From Meandrina meandrites (Eukaryota > Cnidaria > Anthozoa > Scleractinia > Meandrinidae): 64,000 bases of DNA. Position 1 is the first letter of the stretch. The number at the start of each line of letters is the position of its first letter. A program made the translations under genes and the position numbers. The notes beneath the pieces were generated by a model. It was given only the letters and a program-made list of their open reading frames with translations, was not told where the DNA came from and made no database searches. Location: the NCBI GenBank assembly GCA_963693305.1, contig OY855903.1, positions 50,371,150-50,435,149 on the forward strand. The letters run 5' to 3'. Shown in pieces: positions 51,395 through 63,404 of this stretch.

Positions 51395-53486
51395 CTAAAA
51401 CGCCTCCATATGCAAATCACTCAAAGCAGAGTATGTTATGCTGTGCACTGTGAGAGCACGCTTTATATGATTCCCCTCAAGAATCTGTTGCGTTGATGTT
51501 AAGCCATACAGCCCCGCTTCTATCCATCCCGCGTCAAAGCCACTGTCCTCGATTGATGGCCCAAGGGCGCGCAAAGAGGTCATTACCCTATGTATTTCGC
51601 GTTCTACACCACAGGAAGACCATCAAAATGCAGCCTTTTCTATTTGAATTGTGGATCATAATTATAACAGGATTATAACCATTTTCTATCTGGAGTAAAA
51701 GAATCGGCTAAAAAAAAGTAACCTCAAAAAAGTTCAAAATCTAGAATAGAAAATTCAAAGGGGATTCATTAGAGATATGTAGTAAATAACTGAAGTATTT
51801 CTGAAATTAAACTACGTGTTATTTTCCCTTTAAATTTTCGTTCTATTCCTTCAAGCTTTGATACAGTGGAAACGTGTTTTAACTGCATTTTTGTATGTAT
51901 TTTATCTAATTCAACAAGTCCCGAATTAAAGTGAAGGCATTTTTTGTCATTCTTCATTTGTATACTGACGTCATGTCTAATTTGTATAAAACAGGTCGAA
52001 ATGGCTTTCAAGAAGTTGCAGACAACTTTTTTTCGATTCAGCATCATTTAAACTATAAGTTTCTGCAAAGAAACTAAAATGTTCATGAAATGCCCACGGG
52101 GCCAATTTTTCTGGCACATGGCTCCGGACTAGCAGCAGAAACATGCATAACAATATAATCTTAACTGATTGTTTTGATAATAACATAATCATAAGTTGGA
52201 TGGGTTCCGATGGTATAACTAGCAAGATATCCTGTGTAAGTGTTTACTTTCCTAAGGATGTTGCAGGTTGGCGCCACCTATTTAATTTGCACTTTGATGA
52301 ATTTTACTACGTGACAAGTACAGTTGTGCCAATATCATTCTGTGTTAATTACTTCATAATTACACTCATTTACAATAATGGAAAAGTTGCTTCAAGGTAA
52401 ATTTGTCTTCATGTCTCACTTCTGACATGGACGTCCATTTTAAAACGTGTCGATAGCATCTCAATGAGAATAACACTGATGAATCCGGGGAGCGTAAAAT
52501 TGATAAAAAGAATGAGCGCTTTTCTCGTGTCATTATTAGCGAGTGGCTAATAGACTACTGAAAAGAACAGGTGCAGGTGTTTCCGTTGTTTCCACGTACG
52601 AACATGGCGGAACGAAGCGAAAGATTGGCCAGCTTTGCAGGGAAAGAGTTAGAATCACGTGACTTACTGGTTGCGACATCACGGATTGTGAGGCTTTTTT
52701 GAAACTTTCTCAAATAAGTGATTGATTCCTAGTTACTTGCTTATTACCACTTTCAGGGTCCGCGCAGCAGGGGCTTAAATGTGAACGCGTAAACATGAGT
52801 CAGCTATTGGGGCCCGAGGGCATGCTCCCTCGTGATTGGTTTAAAAAAACTCGCGCTACGTTTTTGACAAATCAGAAGTTAAACCAAAACCAATCGCGAC
52901 TTGCTCGCGCACGTTTTCCCGCGCTTTGTGCCGGCTACATGCATTTGCTTCGAGTTTTGATTGGTTCACTGGATTGTCTGTGTCTTTTGTAATTGGCCAG
53001 ACACTCAGTCTAAAATCGCTCTATCTGGAAATGCATTTGAAAATAACAAACGAAATTTTAGATACCATCGCCTCTTGTTTTATAGAATATAATTTTCTCC
53101 AATTCTGCCAATTCAGTACTACAGCCATTAGACTTAAATAAACCAGGAATGATAAACGGTGTTTTGATCAGAATGGAAATAGCAACGACTAAGTTTTTCT
53201 TTCTTTATGACTGGTATGAACATAACATCAGGTTGCTAAATCTCTCTTGCGTCAATGTTGAGCGAAGCCATTACCATGTTTTCAGTTTTCGGACGGTGGA
53301 GAATGACCGTTCGCCAGATCTGCTCGTTGCTAATAGCGGAGCTTTAGCGCGCGAAGTGCGCCAGCGGAATACCATGGGTAAGAAATTTTGTAAACCTCAG
53401 ATTCAGCCGATAAAATTTAGTTGTCACGTGAGCATACGAGCGAGCGAGCGTTCGCCCGTACGCTCATCGTAAATGAACTAAATTGG
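51395..53486. other. Unassigned region
   Basis: No supported gene. Around 52790-53000 the phrase TGATTGGTTxA and complements (CCAATCGC) recur several times, which may be CCAAT-box-rich promoter-like sequence or a small repeat. ATGs at 52600 and 53150 open only short frames. Confidence 0.3.
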
Positions 53487-53630
53487 GCCTCTGTTGTAGT
53501 TAATTGTTTTCTTCAGTTAATTTTTATTTTTCCTTTGTTTTAAACTCATTATCATACATTACCATACCCAAAAACAAAGGAAGAATAAAAATTAACTGAA
53601 GAAAAAAATTAACTGCAACACCTCTATTAA
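53487..53630. repeat. Hairpin repeat with ~53-bp arms
   Basis: The left arm 53487-53541 (CAGTTAATTTTTATTTTTCC core) and the right arm 53571-53630 are near-perfect complements around a 30-nt loop. It is a small foldback or MITE without coding sequence. Confidence 0.8.
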
Positions 53631-55853
53631 ATTTTAGGGGTCCTAGAAGGGGCGTTAAATATATATGACGGGTTTATTAGAGAGAGGCGTTTATTTCACT
53701 TTAATGTCAACAAAACAAATAAGGCGGGAAGTTTGCTTGCGGAGTAATATAGAAAACAAAGTTGGTAAGAAGGAGACGAATCCATGAGCGCAGTTGGCAT
53801 TGTCTGAGCCTTTACATGTTAAAAATAAAACATTTAGTAATTCCAACAAAAGCTAGGGACTACAAGACCCCCCCCCCCCCCCCCCCCCCCCCCATTTTAG
53901 TGATGGGAAAATGGGCGCGTTTTGGTTTTTGCAGGGATTCATCATTGATTCGGGGGGAGGGGGGGTCCAATTTCTCTTTTTATTCTGTCCAAGATTGTAG
54001 CCTGGGCCGGTACTAAACCATCATCTTCCTAAGATACAGAGAAGACAATCTTTCGTGCCTCGGCTTACCCAGAGGTCAGCAGCACCAGGAACAGCGAACT
54101 CTTTCGGATTTTCGGATTTTCATATTTATTCATTTTTTTTTTCTTTAATTTCCAATCTCGTCTCCTGATTCCGCTCTTGCTTTGGTCAACAGCAAAAAAA
54201 AAAAAATCTTAACGTCACACGCACGAGCGAAGCGTCTGACAGAACTTGCACAAAAGCAAGAAATTTGTCTGGTGATGACGTGACAAGCATGTAACGCTCG
54301 TTGTATCAAAGATCGTAAAATCTGTCGCGCGTCACAACATGTAACAGAACGAGATTGTCATGTAATATATGTTTGATCTGAACCTGATCATGACCTTGTT
54401 TAGAATATTAGCAGTTGCTTAATTCATGTTCTTGTAAACCTATCTTGGAAGCTACACCACGAAGACAGAAATTTGGCTCTCTGAGAGTCTTCTTTGCAAT
54501 CGATAGATAAAGGTAAGTCGATTTTTCGTTTCGTTTAGCCCCACTTTAGTCTGTTTCGCATTCAAACTCGTTTTACTTGACATCATAAAAATTCAGATTA
54601 CTGGCCGTTTGCTCAGATCAACCGGGTAGACCCACTTATTCTGTATGCATCGCCAGTATCGCTCCAAGTATTTCTATTAAAATCTTTCCCTTGGCAACAG
54701 TTAAAGTTGTATTAGTCCTCACTAAGGCAGTAAACAGTTTTGAGTCGAGATCAGCGAATATTTCAAAATGCCGCCTGCGAGGGCAGACCGAAAGCAGAAA
54801 CTGATTCCATGTGCATGATTGTAAAAGATGAAATTAGGCTTTTCACGTCAAATAAAAACTATTCCTACTTGTTTCCCCGTTTTGATCTTAGTATGCCTTA
54901 ACAATAGTTTAGCGTCGCCGAAAAGTCGGATTAAATATGCATGGCAATGGCCATGACATTGAATTGATTATTACAAAGCCTGGCGTGATGTTGTTGACAT
55001 AGTGAAGATTGCATTCATGATGAAGATTGGTTTTCAGTATTAGTTCAGATTCGAGACGGGTAGCTAGCTGAGTTCCATTTCAATGCTATCAGTATTGCCT
55101 GAATGTCATTTATTAATTGTAACTTGAGGGCGATACGGTATTCAGTTTTTCCGCTCTGTGCCATTAAACTTCAAGATTTGTCAATCAAAGCTGGAAGGAC
55201 TTCATTCATATCCGTTTAACACGTTCGAAGTCGTTGAAATTGAAAATTTCTACCTTTTTGACCGTAAACCGACGCCTTCTGCCAGACATAATGTTGCGCT
55301 ATTCGTGTCAAAATTATGTTTGCCTTTGTTTGGAACTGACACTGACACTATTCGGTCGTGACATCTGTGCGTTCATGTTTGTAATCATCGGTAAAATGAA
55401 AATCTATTTCGGCTTTTGCATTATTGTTTCTCGAAATATACTTTCAATACGAGTACAGTGATTCGAAATACCACGTCCTGCCAAAGAAGAATAGACATCA
55501 GGAACCGAAAGAAGGATTTAAGATTTGATTTAATTATAAAACTCGCTTGCGAGAGAAAGCAATGGGTTGTGTACGAGTCGGTTCTTGAGGGCTAGTCACG
55601 CAATCTTTTCACCCCTCCACGACGAACATGGGCTTCTGAAAGGACATCTGTGTAAGAGGCTTGGAGAAGGGATCCAGTGAGAAGATTTTTTTTTTTTTTG
55701 TATATATATAAGGGTGGGGAGGGGAATCTGCCTCATTTGCGTAGGATCACCAACCTATTCCCGTTCGGATGGCGATTCGCAGGAATTTCTGAGAAATAAA
55801 TACAAATACAAATTAAATTGGGAACAGAAATAACACAACTACACAAATGAGTG
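53631..55853. other. Unassigned region with a long poly-C tract
   Basis: A run of 26 C at 53868-53893 is the only marked feature. No gene or transposon recognised. TATATATA at about 55705 follows a T run. Confidence 0.3.
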
Positions 55854-55860
55854 AAAATGT

Positions 55861-55931
55861 GGTTTGGCCGGGAATTGAACCCGGGTCTCCAGATTACTAG
55901 TCGGATGCCTTAACCACTCGGCCACCAAACC
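55861..55931 (-). tRNA. tRNA-Thr(AGT)-like gene, or head of a tRNA-derived SINE
   Basis: The minus strand folds as a 71-nt cloverleaf. Acceptor GGTTTGG pairs with CCAAACC, the D arm is GCCGAGTGGTTAAGGC, the anticodon loop is CTAGTAA (anticodon AGT) and the T arm is CCGGGTTCAATTCCCGG. A TTTT stretch follows within ten bases (55857-55854), a pol III terminator. The anticodon stem has one mismatch and a wobble pair, which argues for a pseudogene or SINE head. The sequence beyond it is not clearly SINE-like. Confidence 0.6.
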
Positions 55932-57951
55932 AACCACGCTGGCAACGCAGCTGTTGATTGACCTTATAGTGATTAGGTCCGGGAGACAATTCAACACATT
56001 TTCTGCAATCAGGATCAGGATTTGTATTTGTATTGTATTGTGAGAACGTTACCCTGGCAACCAAGAATGTAGGGACGGAGACAAAATGGGAAAACCAGCT
56101 GCTACTGTGAAGAATCAGTCGCACAGGGGCTTAGCTAGAACACACTGCTCATCGTAACCTTAAAATGTTTCAAGTACAACCACTGTGTTTCATGCTGAAA
56201 AACAACAGAAATAGAAACAACGGAATAACAAGAAGAACAAAAGCGAGAAGTCAGGAAGAGCAAGAAAGGACAGAAGTATCGACTTCCTTTGCAGAGAGCA
56301 AGTACAACATAAGCTTCAAATCAAGCAAAGAAAGCAGATCAAATACGAACCAATACACAGCTGATACAGTAAAGTACTGATCAGGATAATGTACACATGG
56401 AATTCGACAGTGCAATAATAGCCAGACAAACACTTCTCGTTTCGATGACGTATCAGGGGGCGACGGCCGGGGAAGGCCTCACTTCTTCGCTCGCGTCACG
56501 TGACCGATCCGGAAGGAAGTGTCCGCGCGGCGTAAGTTTTGAGGACTAGGAACTAGACAAGATAACTACAGCGTGGTATTGTTTTTGTCTTGGATGTTTT
56601 GTGAAGCAAAACTACGGAAGAGAATGAAGAAGTCTACCTAGAAGTAGATCTAGAAGTTATTCTCCCAGCACAAAAAGTGGCCGATAGCATACCTTCAGCA
56701 ACCACTTACGGAATGGTTTAGCAAAGAGCTAGTAATTTAACTAGTAATTTGAAAAGGTCATGGGTAAAGAGGCTATTGTACGGTGTTCACAGTGGTTTTA
56801 CAACCAAACACAAATACAAAAACGTGAATAAATAAAATATAAGAGATAGAACCGACCCTCAGATGATCAGGGAAGGCAGGAACATGAGGATGTGAAAGGA
56901 ATCTACGCGAGAGATGATCGATACATTAAATTATAAAGAGTGGAAATGTTCGTCTACAGTCTACACGACTGCAAGACGTTCATGAAGTTGAATAACAGAC
57001 GGGAGAATTTCAACAGACACTGCACCCTATCACCAGACAGTCAGATAGCAACAATCAACCAACCATGCAAGAACTACAGACCCATAGGCTCCTGACAAAC
57101 CGCAAAGACTGCGTGGTGTTCTCAGCAAAAACATGACAGGACATCTTCGATGGGGACACGCCCCAGTACACCCACAAGAAAGAGAAAGAGGTCAAGTAGA
57201 GCACAGAGCAATATCGAAGAACGTACTCCAGCGGGCGATAGACTATGTCATTAAATTCAGGAGAGAGAACTATCACTTTTAACGGGACTATTTTAGTTCT
57301 GCGGACAACTATGAGAGTACTTAGCTTGCGCGAAGTGCGTGCGTGCTGTAGTTTTACAACTGTGTAATTCAGCGAGTATGATAGACACGTAATGTAAGCT
57401 CGTAATGGTAAGTTCAGTGTCGAATGAGGTCTTGTCGAGATCAAGTTAACTACTGGCCGGGGTGGTCGAGTTTAAGCTGCGCTGCGTTTAACTCTCGTAC
57501 CCATTGATGTACCAAGAACAGTATGAGCAGACCAAGGCAATCTTTGATCCCAGAAAACCGTACGGAAGCACGACTTTTCACTTCTAAAAGACAGTCAGCA
57601 CAAATTTGTTTATTCTGGCGTCTATTCAACCAAAGCTTCTATGATGTGATTTCTCCTTGTATTAGGAGATATGACAGAGATAAGATTACAGACATCCTCA
57701 CCATACGTCAAATGTTTGATAGGAGTGACAAAGGGCCCACATTAGATCTTATAATATCATATTATGTGTTTACACCGATGGTAATAACCATAGTTTTTCA
57801 CATGAAAAATAACTAAAAAAAGGCTGTTTTTATATCAAATGAGAAAACTAAAATGATTTTGCATTGTGTGAAATGTAAAACTCTTCTTTTCATGTGAGCA
57901 ATGATACAAAACTTTATCATACGTTTCTTTTCCTAGGACTGATTTGTAAAA
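55932..57951. other. Unassigned region and 5' flank of the plus-strand PNP-Death gene
   Basis: No gene recognised. The last few hundred bases should include the promoter of the gene starting at 57952. A TTTCTTTTCCTAG acceptor-like site ends at 57936, 15 bp before the ATG, so a spliced 5' UTR is possible. Confidence 0.35.
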
Positions 57952-60055
57952 ATGGCGAGCAGAAACCACCCACCAGACGTCAATCAACCGGTACCAACAA
58001 TAAAGAAACTACCCAAAAAGTCGAAACCTTGGGAAGAATTGACACTACCAGTCGACTTTCTGTTCTTGACGGTAAAGGACTGTGAATTCTTAAGCTGTCT
58101 TTCCTATCTAAGTGACTTCTTTAAGAGTTATTACCAACCTCTGGGCTATGTGTATTTTGGTGATATCGAAGAACAGAAGATTGCTTTAATTAAATGCCAC
58201 GAGGGATCCAGCGGCCCTGGAGCCTCTATAGTTGTTGTGAAAAATGCTGTTGGTGTTTTAAAGCCTAAAGCTGTCTTTTGTGTTGGTTTGTGCGGTGGTT
58301 TGAACTACGCAAAGGTTAAGCTAGGTGATGTGGTTGTATCGGCGAAGTTAGTAACATACGCCCCCACCAAAGTTGGCGAGGATGGCATTCAAGAACGTGG
58401 TCTTACTGTTCCTTTGAAAAAGGATCTTGCAAATTTCATAAAACATGCTGGTGAGAGCTGGGAGCCACCACTGACCGACCCTGAAGCACTGGACGTGACT
58501 GTACACCGATATGGCGTGTTTTTGAGCGGTCCTGAGGAGATTGATAACAAAAAACGGCGTGATGAGCTTATCAAGCGATTCCCTCAAGCAATTGCTGTTG
58601 AAATGGAAGGGGAAGGTAAGAGTTTATCAAAATTTTCGTTTACTCTTTTTAAAATTTGGGTGACTCCTGTCCAAATTGTTTAACTACAACGTAATTCTGT
58701 CAAGTTCGGAAATATTTCTAGTCTGCCCAAAATACTTAGTTCTGTTCAGCTTAAGAATTTATAATTCGTAAATGCTATTTGATTAGAGTTTCAAAATCGG
58801 GGAATATCACTTTGAGGCTATCAATGGATATTCCCTCGTTTTCGCTATGTGGTTTATACCAATCGCGTGCTAAATTAAGGCAATGGATTATAAAGCAAAT
58901 TTTCGGTAATTGCTGAAACGATGTAGGTCTAGTCAGTGGCACTCATCGCTCTGCGGCTTTGTTATTTTTTCTCAAGATTTCTCTCTGCAAAAAATAACGG
59001 TTTTACATCTTTTTAGGTCTGCTGACGGCCGCCCATGATCTCGACATTGAGTGGATTGTCATTAAGGGCGTCTCAGATTTTGCAGATGGAAAAAAATCTG
59101 ACACCGATTCTTGGAGACCATTCGCTAGTCTGATGGCAGCGTCGCTTGTTGCTAATATGCTAAGTGATCCAAATGTTTTCAGAAACTGGCCTCACTATCA
59201 AGGTGCGTGTAGAGAGCTTTAAGGCCTTTTTTTTCTTGTTTTTTTTTTTAATGATACTTTATTAATTACATGCAAATTACAAGATCAAAAAAGAGAAAAA
59301 AATAACAATGCAAAAAAAGGGAAAAAATACGGTTACAGCACGGCTACAAGACAAATTGACTACTTACAACGTGTGTACTACATATAAGAGTATAACATAC
59401 TTTGAGGCCTTTTCTTGTTAGCCTGCGAGCAGGCTCTCCGTGCTCGGCTAAGCCCTTGTATCTCTGTTAACCACGTGTACCAGTATTGTTTCATCTTCCT
59501 TCTCAATTTGTCATTCTTCAACGGCAGGAATATTTAACGTAGCTGTTCATAACGTCGCCGTTTTCATTTAAGGGATGAAGGCCTTGATGGCAATGTACCC
59601 CTCTGAGGAAATGCTCTGTAGCGTGGCTCTTCGACATAGCTCCGAGTTTCCCTTACATTAATTAAAGGGACACTGTCATGGGGATCTTTACGTTTTGAGC
59701 TTAAAATGTGAAATGAAATGCTTTTTCACGTACACGGAATACTCCCAGAAAGTCAAGAGAAGGAAATCTATTGATTTTCTCAAAGGAAGAACAAACCATA
59801 GTCAGTTACGGAAACAAAGGAAAAACTTGAAAAAAATCAGCCTGATGTTTTCAAGTTGCAGCCATTCGCATCCTGGCGATCTGCAGCCAAAAACACTTAA
59901 TTATAGTCTCAGAGAACTGGTTGGGTAGTTTTAAGCGAAACTGAACCAGTATTTTTGGGTCTTCTGTGATTAGAATGTCTTTTGGCTTTTCAAAGTTATC
60001 CTAAAACTGGTGACAGTGTCCCTTTAAGAAACACAAACTTGTGCTGATCGACCTT

Positions 60056-60112
<57 letters not shown>

Positions 60113-61896
60113 CCAACCAACCAACCAACCAACCAACCAGCCAACCAACCAACCAGCCAACCATTCAATCACTGTATTATTGCCATATAAAAGCCCTTTC
60201 GACTGGTATTGTAAATTATGCTATCGAGTGAGTGAGTTTATTGTGTATAAACAACACTGAGACGCGTGCTTTTGGACTGCTTGTTATTTAATCTAATCAT
60301 TTTGCGTCACTGCCGGTAACCTTTTTCTCTTCAGGTGATCCTGTACCCGAGCCGAGGCGAGAATTACGATCTTCCAGTTCCCACAATCCCTCAGCTTCTG
60401 CCTCTGCATGTAAAGGTAATGATAGTCAACATAACTTTCAAAGCTAGGTCACTTTACCCTCTTTGATTTTTTCCCGGCTCTGTGCTAAATTGTCATTCCA
60501 GTAGCCAGACGGAGGCTCCCTGGGGAATAGGTTGGTAGCCAGAAATATATAAAATGAACAATTTCTTCCAACGAAAGTTCTTCGCTTCAAAACGAAAGGC
60601 AAAAGGAATGCAAATAGCAATTTGAATTTCGATACAGCAAGCTTGTCTTAAGTAAGAGATTAATAAAAAAAATATAATGCTATTTTAGTGTATCAGTTAA
60701 AATATACAAAAATAGAAAAGAGATCGCTTTAAAGTTGAGCCTGTAAATAAATGATGCCATGCAATCAGTAAAACACAGCACATTCTTGCATTTGAAACAA
60801 TTTATTGTATTGTCAGACTGTATCAGCTGTTTGTGTTGTTTGATAACATGCCAGCCAACCGGTTTGTTGTTTGATCGCAAAGTTAGTTGCGTTGTGACGT
60901 GACATCATCTAAGTTTTACCGAGTCCCCTCTAAAATTGTTCCCAGACCCTTAACACTTGGCCGCGAGAGAACGAGAACGCCTGGGACCCCTAGGGACTAA
61001 TCTGATCTGAAATCGGTATGCATCGTTGGAGGTGTATACTTCCGGCATGTTATCTACTCTTTCCCTCTCCTGCATTCAAATTTACTCGCCAGGGCCCAGT
61101 TGCATGTAAGCTCATATTGGGACTTTCTGCAGCCATTCGCTGTGTTCCGGGAGGTCTTCTAGCACACTATTATGGATAAATCAGCCGATGCATGGGAAAC
61201 ACAAGACTGCAAGCAGTCTCTTTCTTTTCCTAGCGTGCGACGGGAAAAATCGCTCGCGCCGGATCAGGAGCTCCACGTGAAAAATCGCTAGCGATCTTGT
61301 CGCTCGTAGGATTTTCGCGAATTAAAAATGACTTCTCGCGGTCTGGGGAAAACACCCTTAGGAACACCGAGAGCAGTTGTACAAAATGTCACTTAATCTT
61401 TTAAAAACTTAATCACGGTCTCTTAATCTTGCTGAGTTGCCCGGGCTGACTTGCTTTATGCAACTGGGCCCAGGACCCAAGTCAGTTCAGCAAAAAGACA
61501 ATGTAATTGGTCTATATTTCAAATAGCAGTTACTTGTCTATAACATCTGATTATACAAATTTACTTGTGGCTCTAAATGATCGAAAATTTTATCTTTTTT
61601 TTACATTTGATATCGCAGTCAAACCCGGCAATCCCTCAGACGACGACTTGGAGGAGCTGTCCACGAAACTTGGCGATAAGTGGGAAGCGCTTGGACGTCG
61701 GCTTGGATTTGATCAACCGAAGCTAATTGCCTTTCATAAAGAAAACGAAAGATTGTTCGACAAAGCATATCGAATGTTGTTGTCCTGGAAGCAGAGAGAA
61801 GGCTCTGGTGCCACTTTCAAGGTTTTATATGATGCTTTGTGCCACCGACTTGTGGCCTGTAAACGTGTAGCGGAGGAAATTTGCTGCCAGAATTGA
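57952..61896 (+). CDS. PNP/MTA-SAH-nucleosidase-like domain fused to a C-terminal Death-like domain (paralogue)
   Basis: Four exons: 57952-58615, 59017-59202, 60335-60415 and 61619-61896, giving 402 residues, all introns GT-AG and phase 1. Exon 2 is 186 nt, as in the minus-strand paralogue, and the exon 1 boundary falls in the same EMEGE-G codon. The catalytic-fold landmarks are Glu45 in VKDCEFL, GLCGGLN and LGDVVVS (112-130, intact GG), VEMEGEG (216-222, Glu219) and VSDFAD (Asp242). The linker has PEPRRELRSSSS and is serine-rich; it lacks the KRK/PKRPK clusters of the other gene. Residues about 311-402 form the Death-like domain (WEALGRRLGF, YRMLLSWKQ, VLYDALC). An AATAAA near 62385 may serve polyadenylation. 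Substrate unproven. Confidence 0.9.
59662..60027. mobile_element. 366-bp TTAA-flanked MITE
   Basis: The ends read TTAAAGGGACACTGTCA and complement TGACAGTGTCCCTTTAA, with TTAA borders. The interior has no transposase; an open frame of 77 codons (59695-59928) is not protein-like. It lies in intron 2 of the plus-strand PNP-Death gene. It is a further TTAA family, distinct in sequence from those at 6.2, 17.0 and 38.6 kb. Confidence 0.85.
60060..60164. repeat. (AATC)n followed by (CAAC)n
   Basis: About 13 AATC units change into about 12 CCAA units with a few CCAG variants. Simple repeat in intron 2 of the plus-strand PNP-Death gene. Confidence 0.9.
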
Positions 61897-61983
61897 CACT
61901 GTAGACAATGCATGCACTCATAGGGAAGCTGAAAACAGATTCGACCTTCCTTCGTGAGTTTTCATCCCTTCGTAAAAGAGCTA

Positions 61984-62130
61984 CAGTGGAATTCCGATAA
62001 TTCGAAATCGGAAAATGTTTGGCTCTTCGGGGGCTCGAGTTATCGAGGGTCATTAGTACCGAAATGAACTTGACGGGAATCGAAAAACTTATGTTCAAGT
62101 TAGCGGGAATTGAAGCTCGAGTTAGTTACA
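61984..62130. mobile_element. Tigger/pogo-like terminal fragment
   Basis: TA followed by CAGTGGAATTCCGATAATTC and then repeated CTCGAGTTATCGAGGG and TCGAGTTAG motifs, the layout of the TA-flanked element at 5.5 kb but a different subfamily. Only one end is visible. It sits 90 bp past the PNP-Death stop codon. Confidence 0.55.
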
Positions 62131-62619
62131 TACGTCATGGCGTTTCGAAAAACGTAATTTTCTCTCCGGTGGCACCGTATTCGCGAGCGTCAAGAGCTAA
62201 GAAACACCATTACAGCTACAGAAACCACGAGGAAACAGAAAAATTTATTATGTTAGAATACAGCGAAATGACACTTTAAATAGGCATTAAAAGCTGATCT
62301 GAATTTTTTTCCACCACACGTCATCGATAAAAACGAAATACATACTTGATATTGAATTTTTATGTATAGTTGTCGTAGATAGCTAATAAAACATAACAAA
62401 AGTTTATGTCCAGTTTATTTGTTGGCTCACGAAGAAGGGGTAGATCCAGAGGTGTATGGTTTGGGTGGTATCCATCCCTGGATCCCACCCCAAAATAGAT
62501 AAAACAACGATTGTTAACAAGTTGGGGAAAACAACAACAACAAAAATTCATTTGTCAACGACCCTCCCCCTTGGGGCTCGGCTAAAACATCCCTTACAAT
62601 GTGACTAATTAATACTCCA

Positions 62620-63016
62620 AAACGAGAAATCCGCTGGGAGACTGGGCTTGTACAACTTCGTAAGGGATTTTGGGTGAGCTTATAAACGGAGGGGCATATA
62701 AGCGGTACTGAAAAAAAAAAAGGTTCGAAACCGCGCCATGGGATGAGACATGGCAGTGCTGATCGAAATATGTTTTCAAGTTAAAAAGGCATAATAAACA
62801 TGATAAAGCAACATTTAGCCCTGTTCAGCACTGTCATCCAGCAGAGGGGGGCTTATATCGGGATGGGGGGGGGGGGGGGTGGGGGGGGGGAGTGGCTTAT
62901 AACCAGATGTATTTTTTTGTTTCCAGGTAGATGGTAGATGGGCCTATAACTGGGAAAGCTGATAGGAGGGGGGGGGGGGGGCGAGGGGAGGTGCCTATAA
63001 CCAGAATTTTACGGTA
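62620..63016. repeat. Fragment with repeated GGGGGCTTATAA units and poly-G tracts
   Basis: The phrase GxxTATAAxCxG preceded by a G run recurs (about 62680, 62850, 62890, 62945 and 62990) and ends in AATTTTACGGTA. This is the subterminal pattern of TA-flanked mariner-like elements with TACCGTAAAATT ends. G runs at 62865-62890 and 62968-62981 could form quadruplexes. Confidence 0.55.
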
Positions 63017-63318
63017 TCCATTTTATACCTGATTTACACCAACAAAACATGTTTGGTTAAACCAGGTTTAAGAAAATGAACATCATCAACAGACAACTGA
63101 CGGACTAAATTTTACATAGGGTTCAAGTAAGCTCTAACTTGTGCTTTCATTGTGTAAATTTGAAGTCGATAAACATCAGTCAGCAACTTCAACAACATAT
63201 TTGGTGTGAATCAGGTATTAGTCACTTTGTGGTACAATGCACAAAGTGTCGCATTACGTGACATTTACACAACGTAATCAACGCGCACTGATCGCGGGCG
63301 CTAATTATCAGTTTCAAA

Positions 63319-63404
63319 ATGGCGGCGGGGACGGGGTCGGTGAAGAGAAAACCAGAATCAAATGTGCCGCCAGAGGAAAGCGACTTGCTGAGAATAACTC
63401 CATT
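63319..63404 (+). CDS. CPSF3: First coding exon of CPSF3 (CPSF73), partial
   Basis: ATG at 63319 in an AAAATGGCGGCGG context opens MAAGTGSVKRKPESN, followed by VPPEESDLLRITPL, and meets a CCATT|GTAAGT donor after 63404 (phase 2). The segment PEESDxLxIxPL is the conserved start of the CPSF3 metallo-beta-lactamase endonuclease, which cleaves pre-mRNA before polyadenylation; the next residues in the family (GAGQEVG) should lie in exon 2, outside this window. The N-terminal extension is longer than in vertebrate CPSF3. No later exon is seen to 64000. The rest of the window is intron. Confidence 0.7.

Noticed and set aside
57055..57444. 129-codon minus-strand open frame upstream of the PNP-Death gene
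   Set aside because: Random-looking composition, no domain, no splice context and no homologue recognised.
57470..57530. Sequence resembling part of a tRNA (GGCCGGGGTGGTCGAG)
   Set aside because: No matching acceptor stem or T arm could be folded.
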